DNA of 64,000 nucleotides, taken from NCBI GenBank assembly GCA_016858145.1, contig JAEHOE010000090.1, forward strand, positions 62,001 through 126,000, in the 5' to 3' direction. The notes beneath the pieces were generated by a model that was not told the origin of the DNA, ran no database searches, and saw nothing but the letters and a program-made list of their open reading frames with translations. Below, piece by piece: positions 31,283 to 41,406 of the stretch (position 1 is its first letter; every line of letters starts with the position of its first letter). The position numbers were made by a program, and so were the translations under genes. This DNA comes from Edaphochlamys debaryana (lineage: Eukaryota > Chlorophyta > Chlorophyceae > Chlamydomonadales).

Positions 31283-31912
31283 TCCACACAGTGATGGGTG
31301 GGGGATCGTGCCACCACCCCTGCAGCGCATGTAGGCGACAAGTCTGGGGACGACGAGTGGACCGTTGAGCAGAGACGTGAGAGGGCAGTGGCGAAGTGAT
31401 CGTTGGCGTGTTGTTTGTGTGGGTTACGACTCGGACTCATGAAGATTGGTTATGCAAGGAAACCGCGACCGAGGCTGGGGCTCAGCATTCATTTCGGTAG
31501 GGGACGGACTTAACGTCAAGGCAGGACCAGTGAGTCTTGACGCTGAGGCCTTTGGTAGCGATGTGGCCTTGAGGTTTGAGGCTGGCCGACTGTTGGGTCG
31601 TCGCTTCGAAACAAGCGAAGCCGGGGGCTACGAGCCTCGCATGCCCAGCATGCTGGGTTAGGCGTTCTACCTTCAGTGAACGCCCAAGCATCTGTAAGCT
31701 GCGGCCCTGGCACCGCTGCCGTCGTCTGGCACCACGCCAGTTGAGGTCGGTTGAAGTCGCCTGGGCCGTACCGCCAGCTGGGACGAATCCCGGGCCGCTT
31801 CTATGAAACAGGCCGCTGCGCAATTCTCACATACATCACGCTCTACATACAGCCGCGGTGGATAGCACACGGGCAGCGACCGGTGGCAAGGGCGAGCCTG
31901 CATACCCTCGAA
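31283..31912. other. Spacer between gene D and the first F-box-like gene
   Basis: No convincing gene. Small frames on both strands have no recognised motif. The frame of the next gene is open back to an ATG at 31751. Confidence 0.4.
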
Positions 31913-33628
31913 ATGGCCGCCGCTAACTCTTACCTCGGGCGACACGGCGTGCCGACATTTACTGACGCTCTGGGCGTCGTGCTGAAACGGGGAATGCTAT
32001 CCTCGAGCCTTAAAAAACTGAGGCTAGTAAGCAGCGAGGTTCGCGGATGCGTCGACCTCAACACCGAGTCGGTGTTCCTCAAGTCCCGCACTGGGCTCAA
32101 CAATGCCCGGACCGACATAGCACCTGGAAAGGGCGGTGGACATCAAGTCGGCCGCCTGCTCGCCGCCCTGGAACGACTGAGGTGTATCACGCTGCACGCG
32201 GCCGACCCCGCGGACGACCCCACGCAACTCCGCAACCTCTTGCGGTACATCCGTGAGTCAACCACGAGAGGGGCGGAAGTCTCGCACGTACGGATTGTGG
32301 GCTCGTCAATGCACTACGACGCCCACCCCATCGCGCCGCAAGACCTTGCCGCGGTGGCCGAGACGTTCCCAAACGTGACCGCCTTCACGCTGGAGACCGA
32401 CCTCCGGAAAGGGGTGGACGGACCGGACTACAGCGTCCTGCACGATGCCCTCGTGCTCTGGGGTGCGCGGCTGAACAGCCTGACGCTTCCCAGCATGGAC
32501 AGCCTGCAGGCCCTCACAGGCTGCAGCCTGCCCTGCGTGACCACGCTCGTCGTCGGCTCTCGAGACCGCAAGTGCTGTCCCAGGCTCGTGGAGAACCTCC
32601 ACACCGCTCTCGCCTGCTTCCCAGCACTGCGAACTCTGGAGGTCAACGGCCGCGACACGTTCATCTACGCCCCCGACCCAGCGAGCGTCGCGGGTTTGGC
32701 GGCGAGCTTGTGTGTGCACGCGCCGGCTGCTGCCCCGCAGCTGACGCGGCTTCAAGTCGGCGACGACGTGGAGGTGGTCTGGAGCCTGCCTGACCAGACG
32801 CAACTGGAAGGGCGACGCCTCACAAACGTTCACACGATGCTGGTGCACCTGGACCACACCGACCAACACCTGTGGTGCGCCCTTGCGTCGCTGGTGGAGG
32901 CCTCCGCTCAAGCTCACCCGGCGTCGCTAGCGCCCACGTTCCGCATCAGCCACGCGCACGTTAGCGGAACGGACATTCGGCAGGGGCTCGTCGATGTCGC
33001 AAGAGTCCTGAAGCTCTGCCGGTACGTGGCGACGCAGAACATCACGGTGCACCGACCTCGCCGCGACCACGTCGTCGACATGATGGGCGTCCTGGGAGTG
33101 CCCACCACCCTCACGTGGTTTCCGTACGCGGGGTACCACCGGTACCACCACGATCTGGAGGCGATGAAGTCATCGGCATGGGCCACACGTTCGCCTGCGG
33201 CCGCTGAGGCAGCATACGAGCGTGTGTGCCGCGCCGCCCGAGCGAGACTCAGGGACACCCGCCGCGGGGCCTTCACGGTGGCGGACGCCCGCACCATCAT
33301 CATAGTCAGCACGACCTCCTTCACCCTCCATCTGCGCGACGCCATTTCCACGCTCAGCGAACGGACCGACAGGTCCTGGAGCGCCACAAAGACGCGGCCG
33401 CGCGCAGCGTCCACGGCGAGGGCAGTGGCAGAGGAGGCGATTATGATCTGCGTCGTGTCGTCGGTCACATCGGTTCCAGTGACGGCGGGCAGGAGGATGC
33501 GCGCGACGACGCCGGCGGTGGTCAGGACGATGAGGCCGCCGCGCGCGTTAGACTGGACGGAGCGCACGGGCCAGAGCTTTTGGGGCAGCGTGGCGATCTG
33601 GATGGGCCTCAGTTGGCTGCCGGCGTAG
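31913..33628 (+). CDS. F-box/LRR-like protein, 3' end uncertain
   Basis: The frame starts MAAANSYLGRHG. Residues about 20-45 (LKKLRLVSSEVRGCVD) resemble the second half of an F-box. The body has repeated leucine patterns such as FPNVTAFTLE, LNSLTLPSMDSLQAL, CVTTLVVGS and FPALRTLEV, spaced as in irregular leucine-rich repeats. Such proteins usually recruit substrates to SCF ubiquitin ligases. The frame stays open to 33628, but beyond about 33250 it lies over a better-looking minus-strand ORF and loses its leucine pattern, so the true end is probably near 33250 or in an unseen exon. In-frame ATG at 31751 is an alternative start. The second such gene at 35.9 kb suggests a local family. Confidence 0.5.
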   Translation: MAAANSYLGRHGVPTFTDALGVVLKRGMLSSSLKKLRLVSSEVRGCVDLNTESVFLKSRTGLNNARTDIAPGKGGGHQVGRLLAALERLRCITLHAADPADDPTQLRNLLRYIRESTTRGAEVSHVRIVGSSMHYDAHPIAPQDLAAVAETFPNVTAFTLETDLRKGVDGPDYSVLHDALVLWGARLNSLTLPSMDSLQALTGCSLPCVTTLVVGSRDRKCCPRLVENLHTALACFPALRTLEVNGRDTFIYAPDPASVAGLAASLCVHAPAAAPQLTRLQVGDDVEVVWSLPDQTQLEGRRLTNVHTMLVHLDHTDQHLWCALASLVEASAQAHPASLAPTFRISHAHVSGTDIRQGLVDVARVLKLCRYVATQNITVHRPRRDHVVDMMGVLGVPTTLTWFPYAGYHRYHHDLEAMKSSAWATRSPAAAEAAYERVCRAARARLRDTRRGAFTVADARTIIIVSTTSFTLHLRDAISTLSERTDRSWSATKTRPRAASTARAVAEEAIMICVVSSVTSVPVTAGRRMRATTPAVVRTMRPPRALDWTERTGQSFWGSVAIWMGLSWLPA

Positions 33629-33900
33629 AAGATTTCGCAGCGTTGCAGGAAGACGACGCCCTGCATGAATGAGTCAAACGTCACAGCGTCCACGGCACCA
33701 TTGACGGCGATCGCGACGTCGTCTTCGATGGACAGCGCGGGAGCTCTTAGGTGTGGGTCTGAAGAAGTCTTGGAAGCCGGGTCCATGACAGAGACGGCGC
33801 AGAAGCCGCGTGAGGAGGGCGCGAGCGTCTGGGGCTGCCAAGAGGGTCCCGTGCAGCGCGTGACGAAGCCGCAGAATGGGCCCAGGACCCGTGACATCAT
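32914..33900 (-). CDS. Partial ORF, possible beta-propeller start
   Basis: The frame reads MMSRVLGPFCGFVTRC and then a strand-rich part, with VDAVTFDSFMQGVVFL, GGLIVLTTAGVVARILL and ATALAVDAARGRVFVALQD. These look like blades of a beta-propeller, but no repeat family can be named. After about 33290 it turns arginine-rich and runs antisense to the F-box-like gene, so the real coding part is likely 33290-33900. If it is a propeller, more than half is missing; it may be a truncated gene or a first exon. Confidence 0.4.
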   Translation of the reverse strand: MMSRVLGPFCGFVTRCTGPSWQPQTLAPSSRGFCAVSVMDPASKTSSDPHLRAPALSIEDDVAIAVNGAVDAVTFDSFMQGVVFLQRCEIFYAGSQLRPIQIATLPQKLWPVRSVQSNARGGLIVLTTAGVVARILLPAVTGTDVTDDTTQIIIASSATALAVDAARGRVFVALQDLSVRSLSVEMASRRWRVKEVVLTMMMVRASATVKAPRRVSLSLARAARHTRSYAASAAAGERVAHADDFIASRSWWYRWYPAYGNHVRVVGTPRTPIMSTTWSRRGRCTVMFCVATYRQSFRTLATSTSPCRMSVPLTCAWLMRNVGASDAG

Positions 33901-33999
33901 TTCGGTCGCGTTCGGTTCGTTCAGTTCGACGGTTGAACTCGGTCCCTTTTATACCACAGATGCATGCACACGGACAATCGTACAATTGTGCATTGCCTC

Positions 34000-34036
34000 T
34001 GACATTGACATTGACATTGACCAAACCAAACCAAAA
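34000..34036. repeat. Short microsatellites (GACATT)n and (CCAAA)n
   Basis: Three GACATT units and then two ACCAA-type units follow each other between two minus-strand ORFs. Confidence 0.7.
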
Positions 34037-34073
34037 AAGGGCAAAGCTTGCCCGTGCGAGTGCACACACATCT

Positions 34074-34520
34074 TTACTTCTTTGTCAGGCGGTCGATGTA
34101 GGCGCACCCGTTATGGATAGCCTTATCAGCCGAGAACTCGGCATAGTTCTGCGCCACGCTCTTGGCCATGTTCACCTTGGCCATGAGCTTCAGCTTGAGC
34201 TTGAGCGCCTCCTTCTTGGAGACCTTGGCACGCGCGGCCTCCTCCTCGGAGACCCGAGCAGCGGCGATCATGACGTTCTTGGTTCCATTGGCGACCTGAG
34301 AGGCGCCCTTGGACATGAGCTTCTCAGCCGTCTTGTCCGCAAGGGGCACACATGTCGCCAGAATCTTCTTGTTGGCGTTAAGCTTGTTGCCAAACGCGGA
34401 ATGCGTATCGGCAGAGCTCTTCACCAGCTGCGCCTGCGTCATGGACATGACGGGCTGCTGCTGCTTCTGCTGCTGCTGCACCTGCTTGGCCGCCTGGACG
34501 ATAGTCATGGTGGTCGACAT
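34074..34520 (-). CDS. Small helix-rich protein of unknown function
   Basis: 148 codons in a single exon. It starts MSTTMTIVQAAKQVQQQQKQ, with a glutamine-rich segment, then alternating K/A/E-rich stretches (KVSKKEALKLKLKLMAKVNM) that should form amphipathic helices or a coiled coil, and ends IDRLTKK. There is no signal peptide and no known family. Composition is more lysine-rich and less arginine-rich than chance frames in this GC-rich region, which argues for real coding. Start chosen as the first ATG. Confidence 0.5.
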   Translation of the reverse strand: MSTTMTIVQAAKQVQQQQKQQQPVMSMTQAQLVKSSADTHSAFGNKLNANKKILATCVPLADKTAEKLMSKGASQVANGTKNVMIAAARVSEEEAARAKVSKKEALKLKLKLMAKVNMAKSVAQNYAEFSADKAIHNGCAYIDRLTKK

Positions 34521-34639
34521 GCTTCGGTCTTTTTAGGGACTGAAACTGAGAGAGGTTCAGAGAATTCAGATTGAGGTAGAAGGAGATTGAGGTTGTAGCA
34601 CAACATCCAAGGGCACCCCGGCCCGATCAAATTTTATGC

Positions 34640-34990
34640 CAAGTGGTTCACGCTTGCACCGGCCGCGGCCGGGCAGCGCAACAAAGCCTCCACCACTAAG
34701 CCAAGTGGTCTGCTGCAACCGCTACCCACGCCTGAGCGCGTGTGGGGGAGTGTCACATCCGATTTGATCACAGGACTCCCCACCACCTCTTCTGGATACA
34801 ATGTGATCGCTGTGTTTGTGGATCGGCTGAGCAAGATGACCCACTTTGCTCCCACCCACACGGATCTCACCGCCGAAGGGATGGCCAAGCTCTATTTGCA
34901 GAACGTGTTCCACCATCACGGATTAGCCGATGAGGTTATCTCGGATCGTGGACCCCAGTACGCGGGAAAGTTCTGGAAGGAAGCCCAACG
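34640..34990 (+). mobile_element. Ty3/gypsy integrase fragment
   Basis: One open frame reads KPSGLLQPLPTPERVWGSVT then SDLITGLPTTSSGYNVIAVF, VDRLSKMTHFAPTH and ISDRGPQYAGKFWKEA. This is the linker and first part of a gypsy/chromovirus integrase core, with the first two catalytic Asp (SD in VTSDLITG and SDRG). The zinc-binding cysteines upstream are lost and homology stops at about 34990, before the catalytic Glu. It is a truncated relic unrelated to the 8.3-15.5 kb element, whose integrase differs in sequence. Confidence 0.85.
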
Positions 34991-35430
34991 CCTCCTCCGA
35001 AGACCTCTACGGCATCAAGCACACCACCGTGGAGTGGGCGGCCGAGCTCTTTGCCCACGCGCTCGTCATCAACGCGCCGGCCGATGGGGACGGCCTGCGC
35101 GTGTATGTCGTGCAGTGTGGGACGCGCGTGGCGGCAGCTCTGCTGCTGCAGGAGTTTTACCACCAAGACGGTGACCGAAGTAGCGGGAACCGCTTCCTGG
35201 CAAGCGACCAGGAGTGGAACGTCATCGTGGAAGAGGTGGGGCCCTACGCATCAACCATGCTCGACGGGAACACTCGTTCCTCTAGGACTTGCAGGCCCCG
35301 ACGCTACATAACGGCTACCGTGCGTTACGTGCAGGCACTCAAGGAGTCAGGCCCCGGCTGCAGCGGGAACGACTTCCTCTTCATCATCAAGCACACTCAG
35401 CGCATGTACAGCTTGCACCCCGACGTTTGA
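34990..35430 (+). CDS. Orphan reading frame downstream of the gypsy scrap
   Basis: After the integrase homology ends, the frame used in 34930-35430 reads SSEDLYGIKHTTVEWAAELF then ALVINAPADGDGLRVYVV and FLFIIKHTQRMYSLHPDV before a stop. Composition looks like real coding (balanced, few arginine runs), but no family is recognised and no start or splice acceptor is certain. It may be the 3' end of a gene broken by the retroelement insertion. Confidence 0.35.
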   Translation, partial: ASSEDLYGIKHTTVEWAAELFAHALVINAPADGDGLRVYVVQCGTRVAAALLLQEFYHQDGDRSSGNRFLASDQEWNVIVEEVGPYASTMLDGNTRSSRTCRPRRYITATVRYVQALKESGPGCSGNDFLFIIKHTQRMYSLHPDV

Positions 35431-35887
35431 TAGGGATGGGCGTGGGGCAGTGGGGGTCGAGGGCCGGAAAAACGGGGTCGGGGGGGCGACGTGTGAATGA
35501 GCTCGCGGCAGTAAGCAGTCGCCGCGATGTAGCTGTTTTGATTGGAGAGGGGGGGGGATGCCCGACGCACACATGCAAATGGCCAGGGGTCGGCATATGA
35601 TTGAGGCGCGAGCAACGCTGTGTTTTAGAGGCGCTGTGACGAAGGGGGCGCCGGGGGCGGGGGGAAAGAGCTGGGGGTAGAGGCCACGGGGGAGGCTCAT
35701 CGCGCCCTCCCGCGACGCGCACGGCGCGATTGGGCGACAACCACACCGTGGGAAAAAAACTTCCACGAGATGTAACAGAGATGGCTCGGACGCTGACTTC
35801 CGCTGCACAACATATTCAGAACAACGCTTGAGGGTGAAATTGCCATTGACGCTACGGCCCGCTCCGCGCACTGACGTAGCAGCTGCA

Positions 35888-38395
35888 ATGGAGCTCGAGG
35901 AAGCCATGGAGCCTTCCTTCCATACGCCTGAAGAGTCGGCCAAACTGCTGCAGACTATCTTGCGTTGGCAGCTGAAGAAGGGCGCGGCTTGCTTAGACCC
36001 ATGCGACAAGCACGCGATCCGGCTGGCGTGCAAGAGCTTCAGGAGCATCTTCGACGTGGAGACGGACGAGCTTTGCCTGAGGATTGACCGCATGCCGGAT
36101 AACATCACGGACTCGGTGCGGGCCCTACTGCAACGCACGGCGAACGTCCAGAAGGTCATGGTCCGGACCGCTGACAACGACGAGTGCAACCGGCGCCTGC
36201 TCCTCCTCATGGACTGCATCATCCGCAACCACCTGGGCAACAAAACGCCAGCGGAGCCCTGGTTCCCAGCCAAGCCCCCCAACTCCCCCATCGACAATTA
36301 CGTGGATGCCGGGGCAGCATACTTCAAGGCGCAGCAAGAATGGGCGTGGACGACGGGCCCAGGGCTCGGGCGGAACGTGCGCGACGTCTCGCTCCAGTCG
36401 GCAACGGGCCTCGACGCGCACCTCATCCCCTGCGACCTGATACGGACACTCGTGGCCGCATTCCCTTACGCCCGGGGGCTACACATCCTGGTGAGTAGGG
36501 GGAACGCAACGGGCAAGCACCCGGGTTCCACCGCTCGCCGACGGTGTCCCAACATCAAGGGCACGATCCCATGCCTGCTTGAGCGAGTGTTGCTCGCAGC
36601 AGCTCTGACCTCCCGCGTCGCCGCTTCGCCATCCAACAACACCTCCTTGCTCCCGTCACACAGGCGCGACCAAGCGACTCCGACCTCTTCGCGTGGAGCC
36701 TCGCGGCGATCTTCAGATCGGCACAGCACATCACGTCCTGGACCGTCGCTGACTTCGACATTGCCTGCCTTCTGCGGGCTGCGACCCTCGACGGCAACAA
36801 CCAACCCCGCGCCCGGCCCGGCGTAGTGACATTCACACTGGGCTGGGAGGCGCAGCTACAGTTCCACTACCTCACGGAGCAAAATCCCTGGTGGATGCTG
36901 CCCGTGATGCCCGGCCTGAAGCGCCTGATCGTGCACACGGCAGACACGCTCCTCTCCAACGACGGCACGGACAGTGTCCGCCTGAGATTCCTACGCCACC
37001 TCAACAGCGCCCCGAAGTCGCTGGAGCGACAGACGATGCTCCCCAACCTGGACTTCAGCTTGCGACTGTTCGAGCTGACCCCCATCACGCGCGAGGACTA
37101 CGTGGGGACGCACCCGTCCGACGACTTCCTCAACAGACTGCAGCTGCTGGAGGAGCTCACGGAAGGGACCGAGGTCGCGGGTCACCGCGAGCCGGGAGCA
37201 TCTGACGACGGCGGCGGCGACGCTGCAGCAGGGGGAGCGGGCCCATCGGAACAGACCACACGGGCCAGCGCCCACGGCGACAAGACCTGCGAGCTGCTGG
37301 ACATCCGCTCCGTTGACATCATGTACGCTAACATGCCTGCGATCTTCGAAGAGATGCGGACGGTCTTCTACGCCATCGCCGCGCGGTGCGAGCTCCTGCG
37401 ATGGTCGGACCGGTACCGTTCGGAGCACAGCAGCGCCAGCGCATCGGCGTCGCAGGGCCCGCCAGTGCCGGGGGTGGAGGTCACGACGCAGGCGATGTTC
37501 CTGCGCTGGCCCGACCCCACCACGCAAGACGCGCTGCGTGCCCTCCGCAACGTGAGCGACCAGCTCATAACGCTCAAGAGCCTGCACATCGAGGTCTCCT
37601 CCGCGTTCGCCGTTCCCACCGTGGTAGAAGGCACCTTCAGCATCCCCCACGACCTCGTGTGGCACCGCGGGCCGGGGACGCAAAGCATGGTGACTGCGAC
37701 TGTGCCGAACGTGGGCCTACAGGTCAGGACGCTGAACGCCGACGCCCGCAACCTCATCCGCGACTGCGCCAATGAGGCGGTCATCAGCCACTTCGTGGAC
37801 GTCGGCACGCACAAGATCATGGACTCACGCTTCCGCACCATCGTCATCGGCTGCGGCCAGAACCTGCGAGACCGGCTGGTCCGCATGGTCAACTGCATCA
37901 ACGACGTCTTTGGCGACCCCGACCTCTGGGCGATGCCTCGTGCCGCCGGACAGCAGGGACACGTCCCCAAGCCCCTCTCCACGGTCCTGCCCTTCCGAGG
38001 AGTTGGACTCAGCCTCGCAAGGGCTCCGCGAAGGCCGTCCGACGAGAACTGGTCGTGGTGGATGGTGAAGACCGAGAACAACAACGCCGCCAACCTCCTC
38101 CTCGCGCAACTATACACCATGTACGCCGCCATCGACGACCTGCAGATCTTCGGGGCGCGCGTGTCCTGGTCGACCCTCGTACAGCTGGTGGGTACTTGGC
38201 TGGTTCAGTACTCCCCTCCCCCCGACCTTAAGCACACTCCCGCCCCCGCCCCGGCGAATGAACACTCACCTGCCTCCACTCCTGCACCGACAGGCTGCCA
38301 CCACCGTCGCCAGGCACGGGATGAGGGAGGGTGCGTCGCTACAGGACTTCGTGGAAGCTGTGAAGAACCTCCTCGTCGCCACGCACAGCTATTAG
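35888..38395 (+). CDS. F-box-like protein, three exons, 742 codons
   Basis: Exons inferred: 35888-36490, 36664-38187, 38294-38395, all joined in phase 0 through GT-AG introns of 173 and 106 bases. The start chosen is MELEEAMEPSFHTPEESAKL; the frame is open 20 codons further upstream. Residues about 33-62 (LDPCDKHAIRLACKSFRSIF) resemble an F-box, and leucine-rich segments follow. A glycine/alanine/acidic insert lies around GASDDGGGDAAAGG. The last exon adds AATTVARHGMREGASLQDFV and stops at TAG. F-box proteins link substrates to SCF ubiquitin ligases; that role is inferred from a weak motif. TGTAA at 38798-38802 is a distant polyadenylation candidate. Confidence 0.65.
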
Positions 38396-39370
38396 GAGGG
38401 CATCACTGCAGACCCACAGGCCGTCCTCGTGGTTGGCAGGGGGGTGGGGGTGGTGACGGGGCATTCATTCATGGTCCATCGGTCGGTCGGTCATGGTCGG
38501 TCGGCTGCGTTTTTTCATCGGCTGGGTTACCAACGCGCTCCTCATTCATTCCACATGTGCATACACCTCCCATGGAGGCCATCTTGGTTTACATAGACAG
38601 CTGGACAGTACTTTCCAAACCATGCCCTGCAAAACGTTCACATGCATACATGGCTGTACTCTATTACCCAGCAATCATTTCGAACTAGGCATCCCATACC
38701 TTCGCGACTGACTCGAACTGGCAAGCCATGTTGGGTGCTTCCCACAAGACACGGCCCATGCTCCATTGGGACCGCTGCTGCACCGCCGCTCACACCTTGT
38801 AACAACTCTGTGGTGCATCACTGGACCCACGGGCCGAGCTACGGTCCTCCTGGCTACCAGCCTTGTCATTTGAAAGCAACCCCGATGGGCGAGCTCAATC
38901 TCTGCGAAGTAGAGGGGTTTGGCCAGATGTTACAACACGGCCGAGAGGGTGACTGGTTGTAGAGGTACCGTTCTACTCCCGTGAATGACACCATGACTGA
39001 CACCATGACTGCCGTGATACCGGTCCGATGCCGCTGTGATGATTGCAGGAACGCAAGTGGCTGCAGAGCTGGGGCGACGCCGGCCGCCTGGCGGTTGCGT
39101 TCATGGCGAGCGCACGTGCGTACGACTGCGAGGCTTTCCGCGGGGGACTTTTGTACACAGACGACAGTCATCGACGGTAAGAGGCGCGGGGTGGGGGAGC
39201 CTGATCTTGGGGTCGGTGTGTGTTAAGCCAGCACAGAGCCACAGACCAATTGACCCTGCCCATGCTTAGAGGTATTGGCGCGCTGCACCTCCCCACACCA
39301 CTGCTCGTGTCGATTCAACCGTCAGTGCGAGGAGCTCGGCTGGGACCGCTGTTCTGGAGGCTGAACAGTC
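38396..39370. other. No gene recognised
   Basis: Presumed 3' UTR of the F-box-like gene, then spacer. A short repeat, GACACCATGACT, occurs twice at about 38987-39011. No domain found on either strand. Confidence 0.4.
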
Positions 39371-39529
39371 TGTTTAGGAATGACGCGTTACAGGGTTGCG
39401 GCCAGCGGGCAGACGAGCTGCCGGCCCCGCATAAGGGGGAGAGAGTCAACTTCCCCCGACCCCAGGCGTTCCCTAAGGGATCGTCCACTACCGAGCCTCC
39501 ACCTACTCCAACCAAGCCAAAGAATTGAG

Positions 39530-40340
39530 ACACCCGGCCCACGCGGGTCACGGGGAAAGAATCAGCAGGCCGAAGCCGAGTCCAGGGCCAGAGCCCCGCC
39601 ATGTCCACAGCACGTCCGCACCACCGAATCCAAGCTCCAAAGTTCCACTACCGCCAGACAGACCACCTACTCGCAGCACAGGACCGGGGGGGGCGCACAG
39701 CCAGGCGCAAACCCCCACGAGAAGCGGGCAGCCGAAGCTCCCGAAAGAGGCGGGCCGGGGAGAGCACAGCTCCCACGGCCAAGAGTCGGGCCCCATGGGC
39801 CAAGCCAGAAACGTCTGTAACGCGCCAATCCTAAACTGCCCCCGGGGAGCGCGGCCTCCGCTGCGAGCACCGCGCACCCGCGACGGGCCATCAGCACCAC
39901 CTACTCAGCGCCGTGCCACTCCCGTCGAAGAAGCGCCACGAACGAAGAACACCAGCGAAAGCTCCAGGCAGCCGACCGACCAGAGCCACCTGGGGAGCAC
40001 GCAGCCAAAATCGGGGCGACCAGAAGCGCCGGCCAAGCGCGCCCCCAAACGCCGGCCGACGCGCGGACCCGGCGCCCCAAGAATCACCAAGGTTCAGCAT
40101 ACCGGCCGCCCAGCCCGCTCCCCGCATGCCCGGGCGCTTCCCAGGCACAAGCGTCTAGGCGAGCGATGACCAGAAGATTCCACCAGCGAGCTCCACATGC
40201 AGCGCCGCCCAGACAGCGCGGCAGAGACACTGAAGGCGAGACGAACAGCCAGCCGCGAGGCCAGCGGACGAAGGAGAAGGCCCCGCAAAGGGGCCACAAA
40301 AATCGGGCAACGTACCACGCTGGGGCGCAGAGGCCCCAGC
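39530..40340. other. T-poor stretch of unknown origin
   Basis: For about 800 bases the plus strand has very few T residues, and is rich in A, C and G, which opens several arginine/proline/serine-rich plus-strand frames (one spans 39525-40169). No domain is recognised. It ends abruptly at an AT-richer segment (ATTGTGCTATTGTGCTATAT at about 40363). It may be part of a transposable element or an artefact of biased composition. Confidence 0.4.
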
Positions 40341-40575
40341 AGCACGGCCAGAGGCCGAGCTATTGTGCTATTGTGCTATATTGGCTTATTGGCTGTTTAG
40401 CCATTGAGGGCCTTAATGAGGAGCACCTTGGTGCATGCCCGCCACCACGTGCAGATGGGCTCTACGTTTTCAGGTCGAAAGAGGGCAGGACTCCCCCCTA
40501 TTGCTCCTTTTTGAGGGTCATGGCATGTCATCACGCTGGGCTTGGTCACTTGCTATGAGACAGGCAGTGGACGGA

Positions 40576-40593
40576 TCTAAAGGAGGATTTGGA
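40576..40593. repeat. LINE target-site duplication, left copy
   Basis: TCTAAAGGAGGATTTGGA here is identical to 40950-40967, flanking the LINE 3' fragment. The first three bases could come from the tail. Confidence 0.85.
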
Positions 40594-40949
40594 GAGAGAG
40601 AAGCTCTCACAACACGCGCACCTCGCCGAGCTGCTGCGGATCGACGGCTGGACCGTCCACTACTCCCGACAGACCATCGTCACACTAGGGCACACCGGCA
40701 CTGTGCCCCGCACCCTCAACCCCCTGCTTACGACACTGGGCGTCACGGCCACCGAGGCAAAAGCCTGCTGCCACAGCCTGCACCGGCACGCGGTGAGCAG
40801 CCTCAAGAGCATCGTGAAAACCTACAGGACCCTCCGGCCAGGATGAGCACAAAGGGTGCGGAGGCACCCCCATGGTGGCGGGTCTGACCAACCCGCCCTC
40901 CTTAACCCACGCCAGGGGTAACCCGGCGTTAGATATTTCTATTTCTATT
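40594..40949 (+). mobile_element. 5'-truncated LINE-type retrotransposon (3' end)
   Basis: A frame at 40589-40846 reads HLAELLRIDGWTVHYSRQTI, VTLGHTGTVPRTLNPLLTTL and CHSLHRHAVSSLKSIVKTYR, a pattern I associate with the extreme C-terminus of algal L1/RandI-like reverse-transcriptase proteins. It is followed by about 80 bases and a (TTTCTA)-type tail at about 40934-40952. An 18-base duplication brackets it exactly. That combination (5' truncation, simple-repeat tail, TSD) is what target-primed reverse transcription leaves. The element name is from memory and unverified. Confidence 0.75.
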
Positions 40950-40967
40950 TCTAAAGGAGGATTTGGA
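40950..40967. repeat. LINE target-site duplication, right copy
   Basis: Identical to 40576-40593. Confidence 0.85.
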
Positions 40968-41406
40968 CGCGCCTGACTGGTTGTGCTGGTTGAGGCATAT
41001 TGGCTCACCCGGAGGCGGCTTAGTATGCCGGGCAGGCTTCTTGTGCACGAGGACCCGCAGGGTTTTGCTTTTGTGGCCCCTGTTCCCATTTCCCCCTGCG
41101 GACTACACTTGCGTCCTCGTGTGCAATCTCAGTCGCTACGGGAATCAGGGGGCACCCCGTGTAACAATTGAAGAGGACATATACGGTACAGCAGTGCGTC
41201 ATGCACCCGACTCCTCTCCTGATGAAGCCATGCGCTCTGGGGGAAAGGTTACTCCCTTCTCGCCGCACCTCATCATGCATACCATACTCGTATGTACCAC
41301 TTGTTGTGTGTCAGTATTGCGTCCTACTGCGTTTAGCCTCCTAAGTGGCACTCCTAGCTACCCCTGGCCACCATCAGACACCCCCCAGCATACGCGCAAA
41401 ACATGT
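40968..41406. other. Spacer and probable 3' UTR of POLK
   Basis: No gene recognised. It lies downstream of the POLK stop on the minus strand. Confidence 0.45.

Noticed and set aside
39525..40169. 214-codon proline/arginine-rich ORF
   Set aside because: It is explained by the T-poor composition of the strand; no domain and no conserved start.
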